Positions 35,468 to 47,054 of a stretch of DNA of 64,000 nt are shown in pieces (the stretch's first letter is position 1; every line of letters starts with the position of its first letter). The notes under the pieces are model-generated. The model saw only the letters and a program-made list of their open reading frames with translations. It was not told the DNA's origin and did no database searches. Origin of the DNA: Collinsella aerofaciens (lineage in GTDB: Bacteria > Actinomycetota > Coriobacteriia > Coriobacteriales > Coriobacteriaceae); the NCBI RefSeq assembly GCF_015548375.1, contig NZ_JADMWW010000014.1, forward strand, positions 1 to 64,000, given 5' to 3'. The position numbers and the translations under genes are program-made.

Positions 35468-36484
35468 TTATAGCGAGTCTCTCTGAACGAGCTGCATGTG
35501 CATGACGGTGGTGGTGGGCTCGGCACCCTTGATCATGTCGAGCGCAATGTTGGCGGCCATGTGTCCTTCTTCGCGCAGGGGCTGGCGGACGGTCGTGAGC
35601 GCGGGGACGCAGCGCGCCGCAATCTCGTGATCGTCGAAGCCGACGACAGAAACGTCCGCAGGAACGGATAGGCCTGCCTCGTTGAGTGCGGTGATGACGC
35701 CAGCCGCGATACGGTCCGATCCGCAGAGCACGCCATCGAAAGCAATCTCGCGCGCGAGGATCTGGTGCATGGCCTGATAGCCGTCTCCGCTGTTCCAGCC
35801 GGTATAGATAACGTTTGCGTCTGGGAGGTCTTCGCCCAAGACGGCGCGGTAGCCGCGCAGGCGGTCGACAACAGCGGGGTTGTCTTGCGGTCCCAACACG
35901 GCGACGATATCTTTGCGCCCGCGATCCTTCATGGCGAGTGCCGCAAAATGTCCGCCCTCTTCGTCGTCAGAGTAGACCGTCGAGAACACATCGCGATAGG
36001 GGTGGCCCTCGAGCTGGCCGCACAACACGGTGGGTACGCCCAGCTCGCGCAGCACCTCGAGCAGCTCGCTGCCTTTGTAGGGAGAGACGTCGATCACGGC
36101 GTCGAACGAGCGGCGCTCAAAGTGCTCGCGTGCGCGGTTGCGCTCATGCGTAGAAGACGCCTGCAAGATAACGGGCAGATAGGACGACTCCGACAGTTCC
36201 TCGGTAATGCCGCTCAAAAACTCGCTATAGGTGGGGTCGCTGAAGAGTTCACTCAGAGGCTCGGTCACGAGCACGGCGATGATTTCCGTGCGCCCGACAG
36301 CGAGCGCTCGGCCACGAGCGTTGGGGACAAAATTGACTTCCTTGGCCGCCGCGCGGACGCGCTTTTTGGTTTCCTCGCTAATGCGGGGCGAATCGTTGAG
36401 GGCGCGCGATGCCGTGGAGCGCGACACGCCGGCAGCTGCGGCAACCTCGGCAAGCGTAGGTGCGGTGCGAACTGGTTGTGTCAT
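35468..36484 (-). CDS. LacI-family transcriptional repressor
   Basis: 338 aa. The N-terminal HTH and hinge are clear: TLAEVAAAAGVSRSTASRALNDSPRIS, then VNFVPNARGRALAVGRT. The periplasmic-binding-protein-like ligand domain follows (GVLCGSDRIAAGVITALNEAGLSVPADVSVVGFDD). It is divergent from lacZ, and three LacI-type palindromes lie between the two genes, so it very likely represses the beta-galactosidase operon. The inducer is not determinable; a galactoside is expected. Confidence 0.88.
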   Translation of the reverse strand: MTQPVRTAPTLAEVAAAAGVSRSTASRALNDSPRISEETKKRVRAAAKEVNFVPNARGRALAVGRTEIIAVLVTEPLSELFSDPTYSEFLSGITEELSESSYLPVILQASSTHERNRAREHFERRSFDAVIDVSPYKGSELLEVLRELGVPTVLCGQLEGHPYRDVFSTVYSDDEEGGHFAALAMKDRGRKDIVAVLGPQDNPAVVDRLRGYRAVLGEDLPDANVIYTGWNSGDGYQAMHQILAREIAFDGVLCGSDRIAAGVITALNEAGLSVPADVSVVGFDDHEIAARCVPALTTVRQPLREEGHMAANIALDMIKGAEPTTTVMHMQLVQRDSL

Positions 36485-36544
36485 GGCGTCTCCTGGAAAA
36501 TGCGGTCGATGTTGTCACTGATACGGGCTAGTGCGGATACAGCT

Positions 36545-36550
36545 TACTAT
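36545..36550 (-). promoter_or_regulatory. Candidate -10 box of the lacI-type gene
   Basis: TATAGT on the minus strand lies about 60 bases upstream of the start at 36484, with a weak -35. Confidence 0.3.
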
Positions 36551-36728
36551 AGTGCGCCTGAACAGCGTTCATGATATCCGGTGACCGGTGTCGTTTTGCA
36601 ACCAAGCCGAAATCGAATACGTCTCGTGTGGGTGAGATATCAGCGGGCGTGGAGGTTGCCTACGAGCTTAAGAACGATGTCTTGTGCTGAGTTTCGATAC
36701 TCAGGGTGACATAAGTGTTGCGATTGTA

Positions 36729-36738
36729 CAACCGGTTG
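36729..36738. promoter_or_regulatory. LacI-type operator, copy 1
   Basis: Palindromic core CAACCGGTTG inside TACAACCGGTTGCACAG. It is the most upstream of three copies in the lacI-lacZ gap. Confidence 0.75.
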
Positions 36739-36773
36739 CACAGTTAACCCGGCCAAATCGACCGTTCAGCGGA

Positions 36774-36783
36774 CAACCGGTTG
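36774..36783. promoter_or_regulatory. LacI-type operator, copy 2
   Basis: Core CAACCGGTTG inside GGACAACCGGTTGCACAGTT, 45 bases after copy 1. It overlaps the TTGCAC -35 hexamer of the lacZ promoter. Confidence 0.8.
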
Positions 36784-36810
36784 CACAGTTTTTTGCATCG
36801 CCCGTAAGAT
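36781..36810 (+). promoter_or_regulatory. Candidate lacZ promoter
   Basis: TTGCAC (36781-36786) and TAAGAT (36805-36810) are 18 bases apart. The promoter is bracketed by operator copies 2 and 3. Confidence 0.65.
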
Positions 36811-36815
36811 AAGGA

Positions 36816-36825
36816 CAACCGGTTG
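36816..36825. promoter_or_regulatory. LacI-type operator, copy 3
   Basis: Core CAACCGGTTG inside GGACAACCGGTTGCACAAG, 42 bases after copy 2. It is at or just past the expected transcription start. Confidence 0.8.
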
Positions 36826-36848
36826 CACAAGAATCACTACGATGATGA

Positions 36849-39869
<3,021 letters not shown>

Positions 39870-39872
39870 GTC

Positions 39873-40328
39873 ATGCATGTCTTTAACTCACGTGCCGACT
39901 TCGATGCTCAGATGAAGTCCGTCAAGAAGTGGATGCGTACCGGACAGGCGCTCGATGGTGTTGCCGACCTGCAGCACGACGTGGCTTACTCCATCGGCGA
40001 CTCGTTGGTGTATTGGTGGGTGAACGCCCACGAGGCCGCTACCGCCGATCTGGTCGGTCACCGTCGCTATCATGCCGTGCTCGCCCCGCTCGACGGCGAC
40101 CTGACTGTCGAGGTGGCTTCTAAGGCCGATCTTACCTGTACGCGCGCCTACAGCGATATCGACGATCGTGAGCGCTTTGAGGGAGCGGGGGAGACCGTGA
40201 CGATTCCTGCCGGCGGCGTTGCCGTCGTCGAGATCGACGAGGCCTACCGTGTCGTGGCTGATGCCGCGGATCCCCGCGTCGTGGTACTGCACGTGACGGT
40301 TGAAGGATATTCCTTCCCCAACAAGTAG
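39873..40328 (+). CDS. YhcH/YjgK/YiaL family protein, EbgC-like beta-galactosidase subunit
   Basis: 151 aa. It matches the small cupin-like family that includes EbgC, the beta subunit of evolved beta-galactosidase: HVFNSRADFDAQM at the start, YWWVNAHEAATADLVGHRRYHAVL in the middle, AGGVAVVEIDEAYRV near the end. In the Ebg enzyme this subunit is needed for full activity. The start sits three bases after the lacZ stop codon with AAGGAGG inside lacZ, so the two are co-translated and probably form a complex. Confidence 0.82.
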   Translation: MHVFNSRADFDAQMKSVKKWMRTGQALDGVADLQHDVAYSIGDSLVYWWVNAHEAATADLVGHRRYHAVLAPLDGDLTVEVASKADLTCTRAYSDIDDRERFEGAGETVTIPAGGVAVVEIDEAYRVVADAADPRVVVLHVTVEGYSFPNK

Positions 40329-40362
40329 TATTCGTCCGCCTGGACGTTTGCTTCGCGCCGTT

Positions 40363-40448
40363 AAGGGGGATGGCTTTGTTGACTCCCTTTTCCCCATTCC
40401 CCTTAGCAGGTGCACCGTCCGTGTTTGCACTTGCAGCTCGGACGGGTT
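40363..40448. terminator. Two stem-loops after the lacZ-ebgC operon
   Basis: TAAGGGGGATGG pairs with CCATTCCCCTTA (one G-U pair) in the first, and CCGTCCG with CGGACGG in the second, followed by GTTTA. Probable termination region before the permease gene. Confidence 0.55.
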
Positions 40449-40469
40449 TAGATGACATTTAATAGATGA

Positions 40470-41945
<1,476 letters not shown>

Positions 41946-41992
41946 CGGCTAGGATTAATCTACGGCTGTGGAATAAATCGATTCCCTTTCCT

Positions 41993-42028
41993 AAGGAGGG
42001 GCCTTACGAGGCCCCTCCTTTTGTGTTT
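41993..42028 (+). terminator. Terminator of the permease gene
   Basis: AAGGAGGGGCC/GGCCCCTCCTT, loop TTACGA, followed by TTGTGTTTT. Confidence 0.9.
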
Positions 42029-42049
42029 TGGAGCATGGTTTTGGACCCT

Positions 42050-42269
42050 GTGGTCAAAAAATACCAAATATGAGTACTGTTGCAAAAGAGGTGTCATATT
42101 TTTCGGCCTGCTCTGAGCGAAAATGGGCTCATAATCAATTTATCTAACCCCCTATAGACGCGATTCGATGGCTTCCAAAACATTAAAATCGGCCAAATCG
42201 GCCAATTTGCTCTCAATTCTGCTGCTACTAAATTTGTGACAGTACTCATATTTGCCACTTTTTGTCCAC
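42050..42269. mobile_element. MITE-like element with 37-bp imperfect terminal inverted repeats
   Basis: The left end 42050-42086 and right end 42233-42269 are inverted copies sharing the uninterrupted core CAAATATGAGTACTGT, with about 30 of 37 positions matching. The 146-base interior is AT-rich and has no gene; it includes the tandem GGCCAAATCGGCCAA. Total 220 bp. No clear target duplication is visible. Confidence 0.55.
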
Positions 42270-42366
42270 GGGGTGTCCGAAAGGGTCCTCGACAAGCATC
42301 TAACGCTACAATAACTACCACATGGCTGGGTTTGCCAGCCGAATGTACGATGTCGTGGGAGGGGAC

Positions 42367-42615
42367 ATGGTCGAGTTTACAAAGACGATTAATGATCCGT
42401 TGGGATTACATGCCCGCCCGGTTGCGCTGCTCTATGACATCATTGCCAAGCATCGTTGCGACGTGTCAGTCAGTATCGGCGATCGCCACACGAATGGCCG
42501 CGATGTCATGGGACTCATGGCTCTCTACGGCGAGTGCGGCGAGGACATCATCTTCCGCGTTTCGGGCGTAGACGAGGCTTCCTGCGTTACGTCGATCAGA
42601 AATCTCTCACTCTAA
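42367..42615 (+). CDS. HPr-like phosphocarrier protein with Asp at the regulatory serine position
   Basis: 82 aa from the ATG at 42367, preceded by GGGAGGGG; longer starts at 42322 or 42343 are possible. From this start the active-site histidine in LGLHARP is H15, the canonical number. The second conserved region NGRDVMGLMALYG aligns with the usual N-x-K-S-I-M-G-V-M-S-L, placing D46 where HPr kinase would phosphorylate Ser46. HPr passes phosphate from enzyme I to PTS EIIA proteins. No other PTS gene is nearby. A regulatory rather than transport role is possible. Confidence 0.82.
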   Translation: MVEFTKTINDPLGLHARPVALLYDIIAKHRCDVSVSIGDRHTNGRDVMGLMALYGECGEDIIFRVSGVDEASCVTSIRNLSL

Positions 42616-42707
42616 GCATGATAGGGCGTGGTAAAGGATGGTCCTTTGCCGTGCCCTTTTGTTTCGTATAGGAAACTTTTTCGAAATCTGAATGGGGACC
42701 CTTTCCA

Positions 42708-42761
42708 AAAAGTTAACCACGTGTTAGTTTACTAAAGCGAACATAGGCGTGGTTAACTTTT
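42708..42761. promoter_or_regulatory. 14-bp inverted repeat upstream of feoA, with inner palindrome
   Basis: AAAAGTTAACCACG (42708-42721) and CGTGGTTAACTTTT (42748-42761) are perfect complements. Inside lies TTAGT-TT-ACTAA at 42724-42735, which resembles a metal-regulator half-site pair. It may be an operator or an mRNA leader hairpin of the feo operon. Confidence 0.5.
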
Positions 42762-42803
42762 ACCGCGTCGATGTTGAGGACGAACTGACGTTAGGAGCCA
42801 CTC

Positions 42804-43046
42804 ATGTCTTGCGGACCGCAGATGCCGGCAATGCCGCTTTCGATGGTAAAAGCGGGCGAAACCGTGCGCGTGTCTCGTGTAAAGGGCAATGAGGATATGA
42901 AGCACCACCTCAAGGACCTCGGCTTTGTCGAGGGCAGCGAAATCCACGTGGTGAGCTCGAGTGGCGCCAATATCATCGTCACTGTGCTGGGCGCACGCTT
43001 TGGTATCGATTCCAAGGTTGCCATGCACATCATGACCGTCGGTTAG
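42804..43046 (+). CDS. feoA: FeoA-domain ferrous iron transport accessory protein (first copy)
   Basis: 80 aa, an SH3-like FeoA domain with LSMVKAGETVRVSRVKGNEDMKHHLKDLGFVEGSEIHVV. FeoA proteins bind FeoB and modulate it. The N-terminus MSCGPQMPAMP is an extension not found in the second copy. TTAGGAG precedes the start. It is the first of feoA-feoA-feoB. Confidence 0.88.
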   Translation: MSCGPQMPAMPLSMVKAGETVRVSRVKGNEDMKHHLKDLGFVEGSEIHVVSSSGANIIVTVLGARFGIDSKVAMHIMTVG

Positions 43047-43085
43047 TCTGCAGCATTTCATAAAAACCGAAAGGGGGACAAGAGG

Positions 43086-43307
43086 ATGAAGACGTTGGGT
43101 GACGTTAAGGTGGGCGAGAGCTCCACCATCGTCAAGCTTCACGGTGAGGGTGCGCTTCGCCGCCACCTTATGGACCTGGGGCTCATCAAGGGCACTTCGT
43201 TCAAGGTCGTGAAGGTTGCACCGCTCGGTGATCCGGTCGAGATCAACGTGCGCGGCTACGAGCTTTCCATCCGCAAGGAGGAGGCGGCCGTCGTCGAGGT
43301 CCAATAA
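43086..43307 (+). CDS. feoA: FeoA-domain protein (second copy)
   Basis: 73 aa. GDVKVGESSTIVKLHGEGALRRHLMDLGLIKGTSFKVV and the ending GYELSIRKEEAAVVEV are typical FeoA. It is more canonical in sequence than the first copy and begins 39 bases after it. Two FeoA proteins before one FeoB occur in several anaerobes. Confidence 0.88.
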   Translation: MKTLGDVKVGESSTIVKLHGEGALRRHLMDLGLIKGTSFKVVKVAPLGDPVEINVRGYELSIRKEEAAVVEVQ

Positions 43308-43335
43308 GGGCTCGCGGCGTATGTTTCTGCAGATA

Positions 43336-43355
43336 AAGTTAGGTATTTCTAACTT
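43336..43355. promoter_or_regulatory. Candidate iron-regulator box ahead of feoB
   Basis: AAGTTAG and CTAACTT are inverted round a six-base spacer, resembling DtxR/IdeR-type sites (TTAGG...CCTAA). It lies 76 bases before feoB. Confidence 0.4.
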
Positions 43356-43430
43356 AATGCAGCATTTTTGAAGCACATTATCCAGCCCGTGCGGAGAAAG
43401 CAGCGCGGGCACACAAGGAAGAAGGATTGA

Positions 43431-45758
43431 ATGGCGGATTCTCAGATCCATGTCGCGCTGGCGGGTAACCCCAACTGCGGCAAGACCACGCTTTTCAACC
43501 TGATCACCGGCGCCAACGGCTACGTTGGCAACTGGCCCGGCGTCACGGTTGAGAAAAAGGAGGCCAAGCTCCTAAGCGACAAGAACGTTACCATCACGGA
43601 CCTCCCTGGCATCTACTCGCTTTCCCCCTACAGCCCCGAGGAGCAATGCTCGCGCGATTACCTCATGAGTGGCGAGTCCGATGTTGTCGTCCAGGTTGTC
43701 GACGCCACCAACCTCGAGCGCAACCTGTATCTGGCGCTTCAGGTTATCGAGACCGGCCTGCCCGTGGTCGTTGCCCTCAACATGGCCGACCTGGTCGAGA
43801 AGAACGGCGACAAGATCGACACGGACAAGCTCTCCAAGAAGCTCGGCTGCCCGGTCATGATGATCTCGGCCCTTAAGAACAAGGGTATTAAGGAGTTGTT
43901 CGAGCAGGTCAAGAAGTCCGCTGCTTCCAAGGGCCAGGTGCCGGAGCACAAGTTCGACTCCTCCATCGAGGACGTTCTGGACCACATCGAGAACAACCTT
44001 CCGGCGAGCGTTCCCGCCAACAAGCGCCGCTATTACGCCGTCAAGCTGTTCGAGCGCGACGCGGACGCCTGCAAGCTCATCAACCTCACCAAGGAGAAGG
44101 CCGCTCGCGTGGAGCAGCTGGTCGCCCAGTGCGAGCAGGACTGCGACGACGACGCCGAGTCCATCATCACCGGCGAGCGTTACGGCGTGATTGCCCACAT
44201 CATTGACGAGTGCCTCACCAAGGCTCCGGCAAAGATGAGCACCTCCGAGAAGATCGACCGCGTGGTTACCAACCGTATCCTGGGCCTGCCGATCTTTGTG
44301 GTCATCATGTTCTGCGTGTACTACATCGCCGTTTCTACCTTGGGCGGCACGGTGACCGACTTCACCAACGACCAGCTCTTCGGTACCGACGGTTGGTATG
44401 TGCTCGGCCAGGGTCGCGACGCCTACGACGCGGCCGTCGAGGCTGCGGGTGACAATGCCGACTCGGTCGACCCGGCACAGTACGGCCCCTATGTCCCGGG
44501 TATCACCACCGTGGTGCACGACGCCCTTGTGGCGGGTGGCACCGAGGACGGCGGCCTGGTCGATTCGCTCGTCTGTGACGGTATCGTCGGCGGCCTGGGC
44601 GCCATCTTCGGCTTCGTCCCGCAGATGTTCCTGCTGTTCGTCATGCTGTCCTTCCTGGAGGACTGCGGCTATATGGCCCGCGTCGCCTTCATCATGGACC
44701 GCGTGTTCCGCCGCTTTGGCCTGTCCGGTAAGTCCTTTATCCCCATGCTCGTGTCCTCGGGCTGCGGCGTCCCCGGCGTCATGGCCACCAAGACCATCGA
44801 GAACGAGAAGGACCGCCGCATGACGGTCATGACCACCACGTTCATTCCCTGTGGCGCCAAGCTGCCGATCATCGCCCTGCTCATGGGCTCCATCATCGGC
44901 GATTCTTCCACCACCGCCGCGTGGATCAGCCCGCTCTTCTACTTCTTGGGCGTCTTTGCCGTCATCGCCTCGGGCCTCATGCTCAAGAAGACCAAGCTCT
45001 TCGCCGGTCGCCCGACGCCGTTTGTTATGGAGCTTCCTGCCTACCACTTCCCGGCGATCCGCTCTTGGGCGCTGCACGTGTGGGAGCGCTGCTGGGCCTT
45101 TATCAAGAAGGCCGGCACGGTCATCTTCGCGTCCACCGTCGTGGTTTGGTTCCTCTCCAACTTTGGTAGCTACAACGGTTCCTTTGGTTTCCTGCCTGCG
45201 ATGGACGGCATCCCCGAGGAGTTCATGGACTACTCCGTGCTCGCCATGCTGGGCAACCTGGTCGCTTGGATCTTCGCCCCGCTCGGCTTTAGCACCTGGC
45301 AGGCCACCGCGCTGACTGTCTCTGGCCTCGTCGCCAAGGAGAACGTCGTCGCCACCGCCGGCTCGCTGCTGTCCGTCGCCGACGCGGGCGAGACCGACCC
45401 GAGCCTGTGGACCGCGTTTGCCGGCATGTTCCCCACCATGGGCGCCTGCGTTGCCTTCGGCGCGTTCAACCTGCTGTGCGCTCCGTGCTTTGCCGCTATG
45501 GGTACCATCCGCAACCAGATGGATTCCGGCAAGTGGACCGCGATTGCCCTCGGCTACGAGTGCGCCTTCGCTTGGGTGATCGGCCTGTTCATCAACCAGT
45601 TCTATAACCTGCTTGTCCTTGGGCAGTTTGGCTTCTGGACGGTTGTGGCTATCGTGCTGCTGGTCGCGATGCTCTTCCAGATTTTCCGTCCTATGCCCAA
45701 GCACGCTTGGACCGACGAGGACGAGACCAACACTGCTTCCGCTGCAGTTTCCGCCTAA
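43431..45758 (+). CDS. feoB: Ferrous iron transporter FeoB
   Basis: 775 aa. The N-terminal G domain has G1 GNPNCGKTT, G2 GVTVEKK, G3 DLPGIYSLSPYSPEE and G4 NMAD. A helical linker (about 165-275) and two Gate regions of membrane helices follow, with GCGVPGVMATKTIENEKDRR and TTTFIPCGAKLPII containing the conserved Gate cysteines. It imports Fe(II) across the cytoplasmic membrane, gated by GTP. An extracytoplasmic loop of about 80 residues near 310-390 is longer than in E. coli. The start follows AAGAAGGA. Confidence 0.95.
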   Translation: MADSQIHVALAGNPNCGKTTLFNLITGANGYVGNWPGVTVEKKEAKLLSDKNVTITDLPGIYSLSPYSPEEQCSRDYLMSGESDVVVQVVDATNLERNLYLALQVIETGLPVVVALNMADLVEKNGDKIDTDKLSKKLGCPVMMISALKNKGIKELFEQVKKSAASKGQVPEHKFDSSIEDVLDHIENNLPASVPANKRRYYAVKLFERDADACKLINLTKEKAARVEQLVAQCEQDCDDDAESIITGERYGVIAHIIDECLTKAPAKMSTSEKIDRVVTNRILGLPIFVVIMFCVYYIAVSTLGGTVTDFTNDQLFGTDGWYVLGQGRDAYDAAVEAAGDNADSVDPAQYGPYVPGITTVVHDALVAGGTEDGGLVDSLVCDGIVGGLGAIFGFVPQMFLLFVMLSFLEDCGYMARVAFIMDRVFRRFGLSGKSFIPMLVSSGCGVPGVMATKTIENEKDRRMTVMTTTFIPCGAKLPIIALLMGSIIGDSSTTAAWISPLFYFLGVFAVIASGLMLKKTKLFAGRPTPFVMELPAYHFPAIRSWALHVWERCWAFIKKAGTVIFASTVVVWFLSNFGSYNGSFGFLPAMDGIPEEFMDYSVLAMLGNLVAWIFAPLGFSTWQATALTVSGLVAKENVVATAGSLLSVADAGETDPSLWTAFAGMFPTMGACVAFGAFNLLCAPCFAAMGTIRNQMDSGKWTAIALGYECAFAWVIGLFINQFYNLLVLGQFGFWTVVAIVLLVAMLFQIFRPMPKHAWTDEDETNTASAAVSA

Positions 45759-45787
45759 GTCCGAATAAGGATCAACCCCTTTCCACG

Positions 45788-45820
45788 AGCCCGGGTGTCT
45801 CAGTGACACTCGGGCTTTTT
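45788..45820 (+). terminator. Terminator of the feo operon
   Basis: AGCCCGGGTGTC pairs with GACACTCGGGCT (one mismatch), followed by TTTT. Confidence 0.85.
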
Positions 45821-45962
45821 GACGCAATGGGGGACAGATTGCTTTGCTCCAGAAGTAAGATGTGGCGTTTCCGCAGATAAAACCGACCAAAATAAACCTG
45901 TCCCTATTTGGTAGGTGGAGAATGGGGTAAAGTAAGTGCTGGTTAACTAGAGGAGGCTTGCT

Positions 45963-46163
45963 ATGGCACCTATCGATATTGTTGTACTGGCTGTTATCGG
46001 CGTTGCGTTTGTCGCCGTGTGCGTGCGCATCTACCGCAAGGGCACCTGCGCCGACTGCGCTCAGGGTGGCGTTTGCACGGGGCATTGCTCCAACAAAAAG
46101 ACGTGCGCTGCACTTAAGGGCGTAGACAAAATCGCCGAAGACTTGGGTCGCGGTATCAAATAA
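45963..46163 (+). CDS. FeoB-associated Cys-rich membrane protein
   Basis: 66 aa. One N-terminal helix (IDIVVLAVIGVAFVAVCVRIY) is followed by a Cys cluster, TCADCAQGGVCTGHCSNKKTC. This is the plan of the small Cys-rich FeoB-associated proteins, which may hold iron at the membrane. A strong AGAGGAGG site precedes the ATG. It has its own transcription unit after the feoB terminator; bases 45821-45962 contain a loose GGGACAG/CTGTCCC pair but no gene. Confidence 0.8.
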   Translation: MAPIDIVVLAVIGVAFVAVCVRIYRKGTCADCAQGGVCTGHCSNKKTCAALKGVDKIAEDLGRGIK

Positions 46164-46177
46164 GGTCCGGACATCCA

Positions 46178-46215
46178 AGCGCTCCGCGGGCATCCGTTCG
46201 CGGGGCGCTTTGTGC
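46178..46215 (+). terminator. Stem-loop after the Cys-rich protein gene
   Basis: AAGCGCTCCGCG pairs with CGCGGGGCGCTT (one mismatch), followed by TGTG. A weak T-run makes it a partial terminator. Confidence 0.6.
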
Positions 46216-46265
46216 ATTTGAGGGAGAGTACGGCGAGTCGAAGAGTATTTTTGGGGTATCGTTAA

Positions 46266-46341
46266 ATCAGTTGCGGTGGAATACGGACTGTTTTGGCTGT
46301 CAAAGGCCTTATCTACTCCGTATTCCACCGCAACTTTTTTT
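46266..46341. repeat. 75-bp hairpin repeat, copy 1 (kdp left border)
   Basis: TTGCGGTGGAATACGGA and TCCGTATTCCACCGCAA form a perfect 17-bp stem round a 29-base loop, followed by seven T on the plus strand. An almost identical copy lies at 54675 in the same orientation. The kdpE stop codon is nine bases further on. Confidence 0.9.
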
Positions 46342-46349
46342 GGGATGGG

Positions 46350-47054
46350 CTAGAGACGCTGCATGCGGTACCCGACACCCATGTGCGTCTGAATCATCTT
46401 GGGGTGAGAGGGGTCTGCCTCGATCTTCTTGCGCAGGGTGCGCATGAACACGCGCAGGCTCGCCAGATCGCTGTCCCAGCTCGTGCCCCATATCTCGCGG
46501 GTGATGAAGGTGTGGGTGAGCACCTTGTCGACGTTTTTCGCTAGAAGGACGAGCAATTTGTACTCGGTTGGGGTAAGCGAGAGCTCGCGTCCGTCTTTCG
46601 TCGCGTATCCCGCGGCGTAGTCGATATGCAGCGGACCGTTGTCGAACGTGCTCGCTTCTGTCGACTCGCTTGACGCCATCGAGGAGCGCCTCAAATTCGC
46701 ACGGACGCGCGCGAGCAACTCATCCACAGAAAAGGGCTTGGTGAGGTAGTCGTCTGCCCCTGCGTCAAGTGCTGCAATCTTGTCGGAATCTTCGGTGCGC
46801 GCCGAAATGACGATAATGGGGACTGCCGACCAGCTTCGGATTTTCGTGATGACCTCGATACCGTCAATGTCGGGAAGGCCGAGATCGAGCATGATGAGGC
46901 TGGGGCCGTGCGACACCGCATCCATGATGGCGGCCTGGCCGTCGCAAACCTTGCTCACGACATAGCCGTGGAGGTCAAGCGCGGTCGAAACGAGGTTTTG
47001 AACGGTCAGGTCATCTTCGACCAGGAGAATGCGTGGCTTAGCGGCATTATTCAT
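46350..47054 (-). CDS. kdpE: KdpE response regulator
   Basis: 234 aa OmpR-family regulator. The receiver shows VEDD, LDLGLPDIDG (phospho-Asp) and DDYLTKPFS; the winged helix ends in MIQTHMGVGYRMQRL. The SLTPTEYKLLVLLAKNVDKVLTHTFITREIWG region is typical of KdpE. The ATG at 47054 overlaps the kdpD stop by eight bases (translational coupling); the longer frame to 47234 only overlaps kdpD. It activates kdpFABC under potassium limitation. Confidence 0.92.
   Translation of the reverse strand: MNNAAKPRILLVEDDLTVQNLVSTALDLHGYVVSKVCDGQAAIMDAVSHGPSLIMLDLGLPDIDGIEVITKIRSWSAVPIIVISARTEDSDKIAALDAGADDYLTKPFSVDELLARVRANLRRSSMASSESTEASTFDNGPLHIDYAAGYATKDGRELSLTPTEYKLLVLLAKNVDKVLTHTFITREIWGTSWDSDLASLRVFMRTLRKKIEADPSHPKMIQTHMGVGYRMQRL

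Noticed and set aside
45831-45904. GGGACAG/CTGTCCC inverted repeat before the Cys-rich protein gene
   Set aside because: Arms of seven bases at 60-base separation are too weak to call a structure. The resemblance to hairpin 3 at 35418 may be chance.
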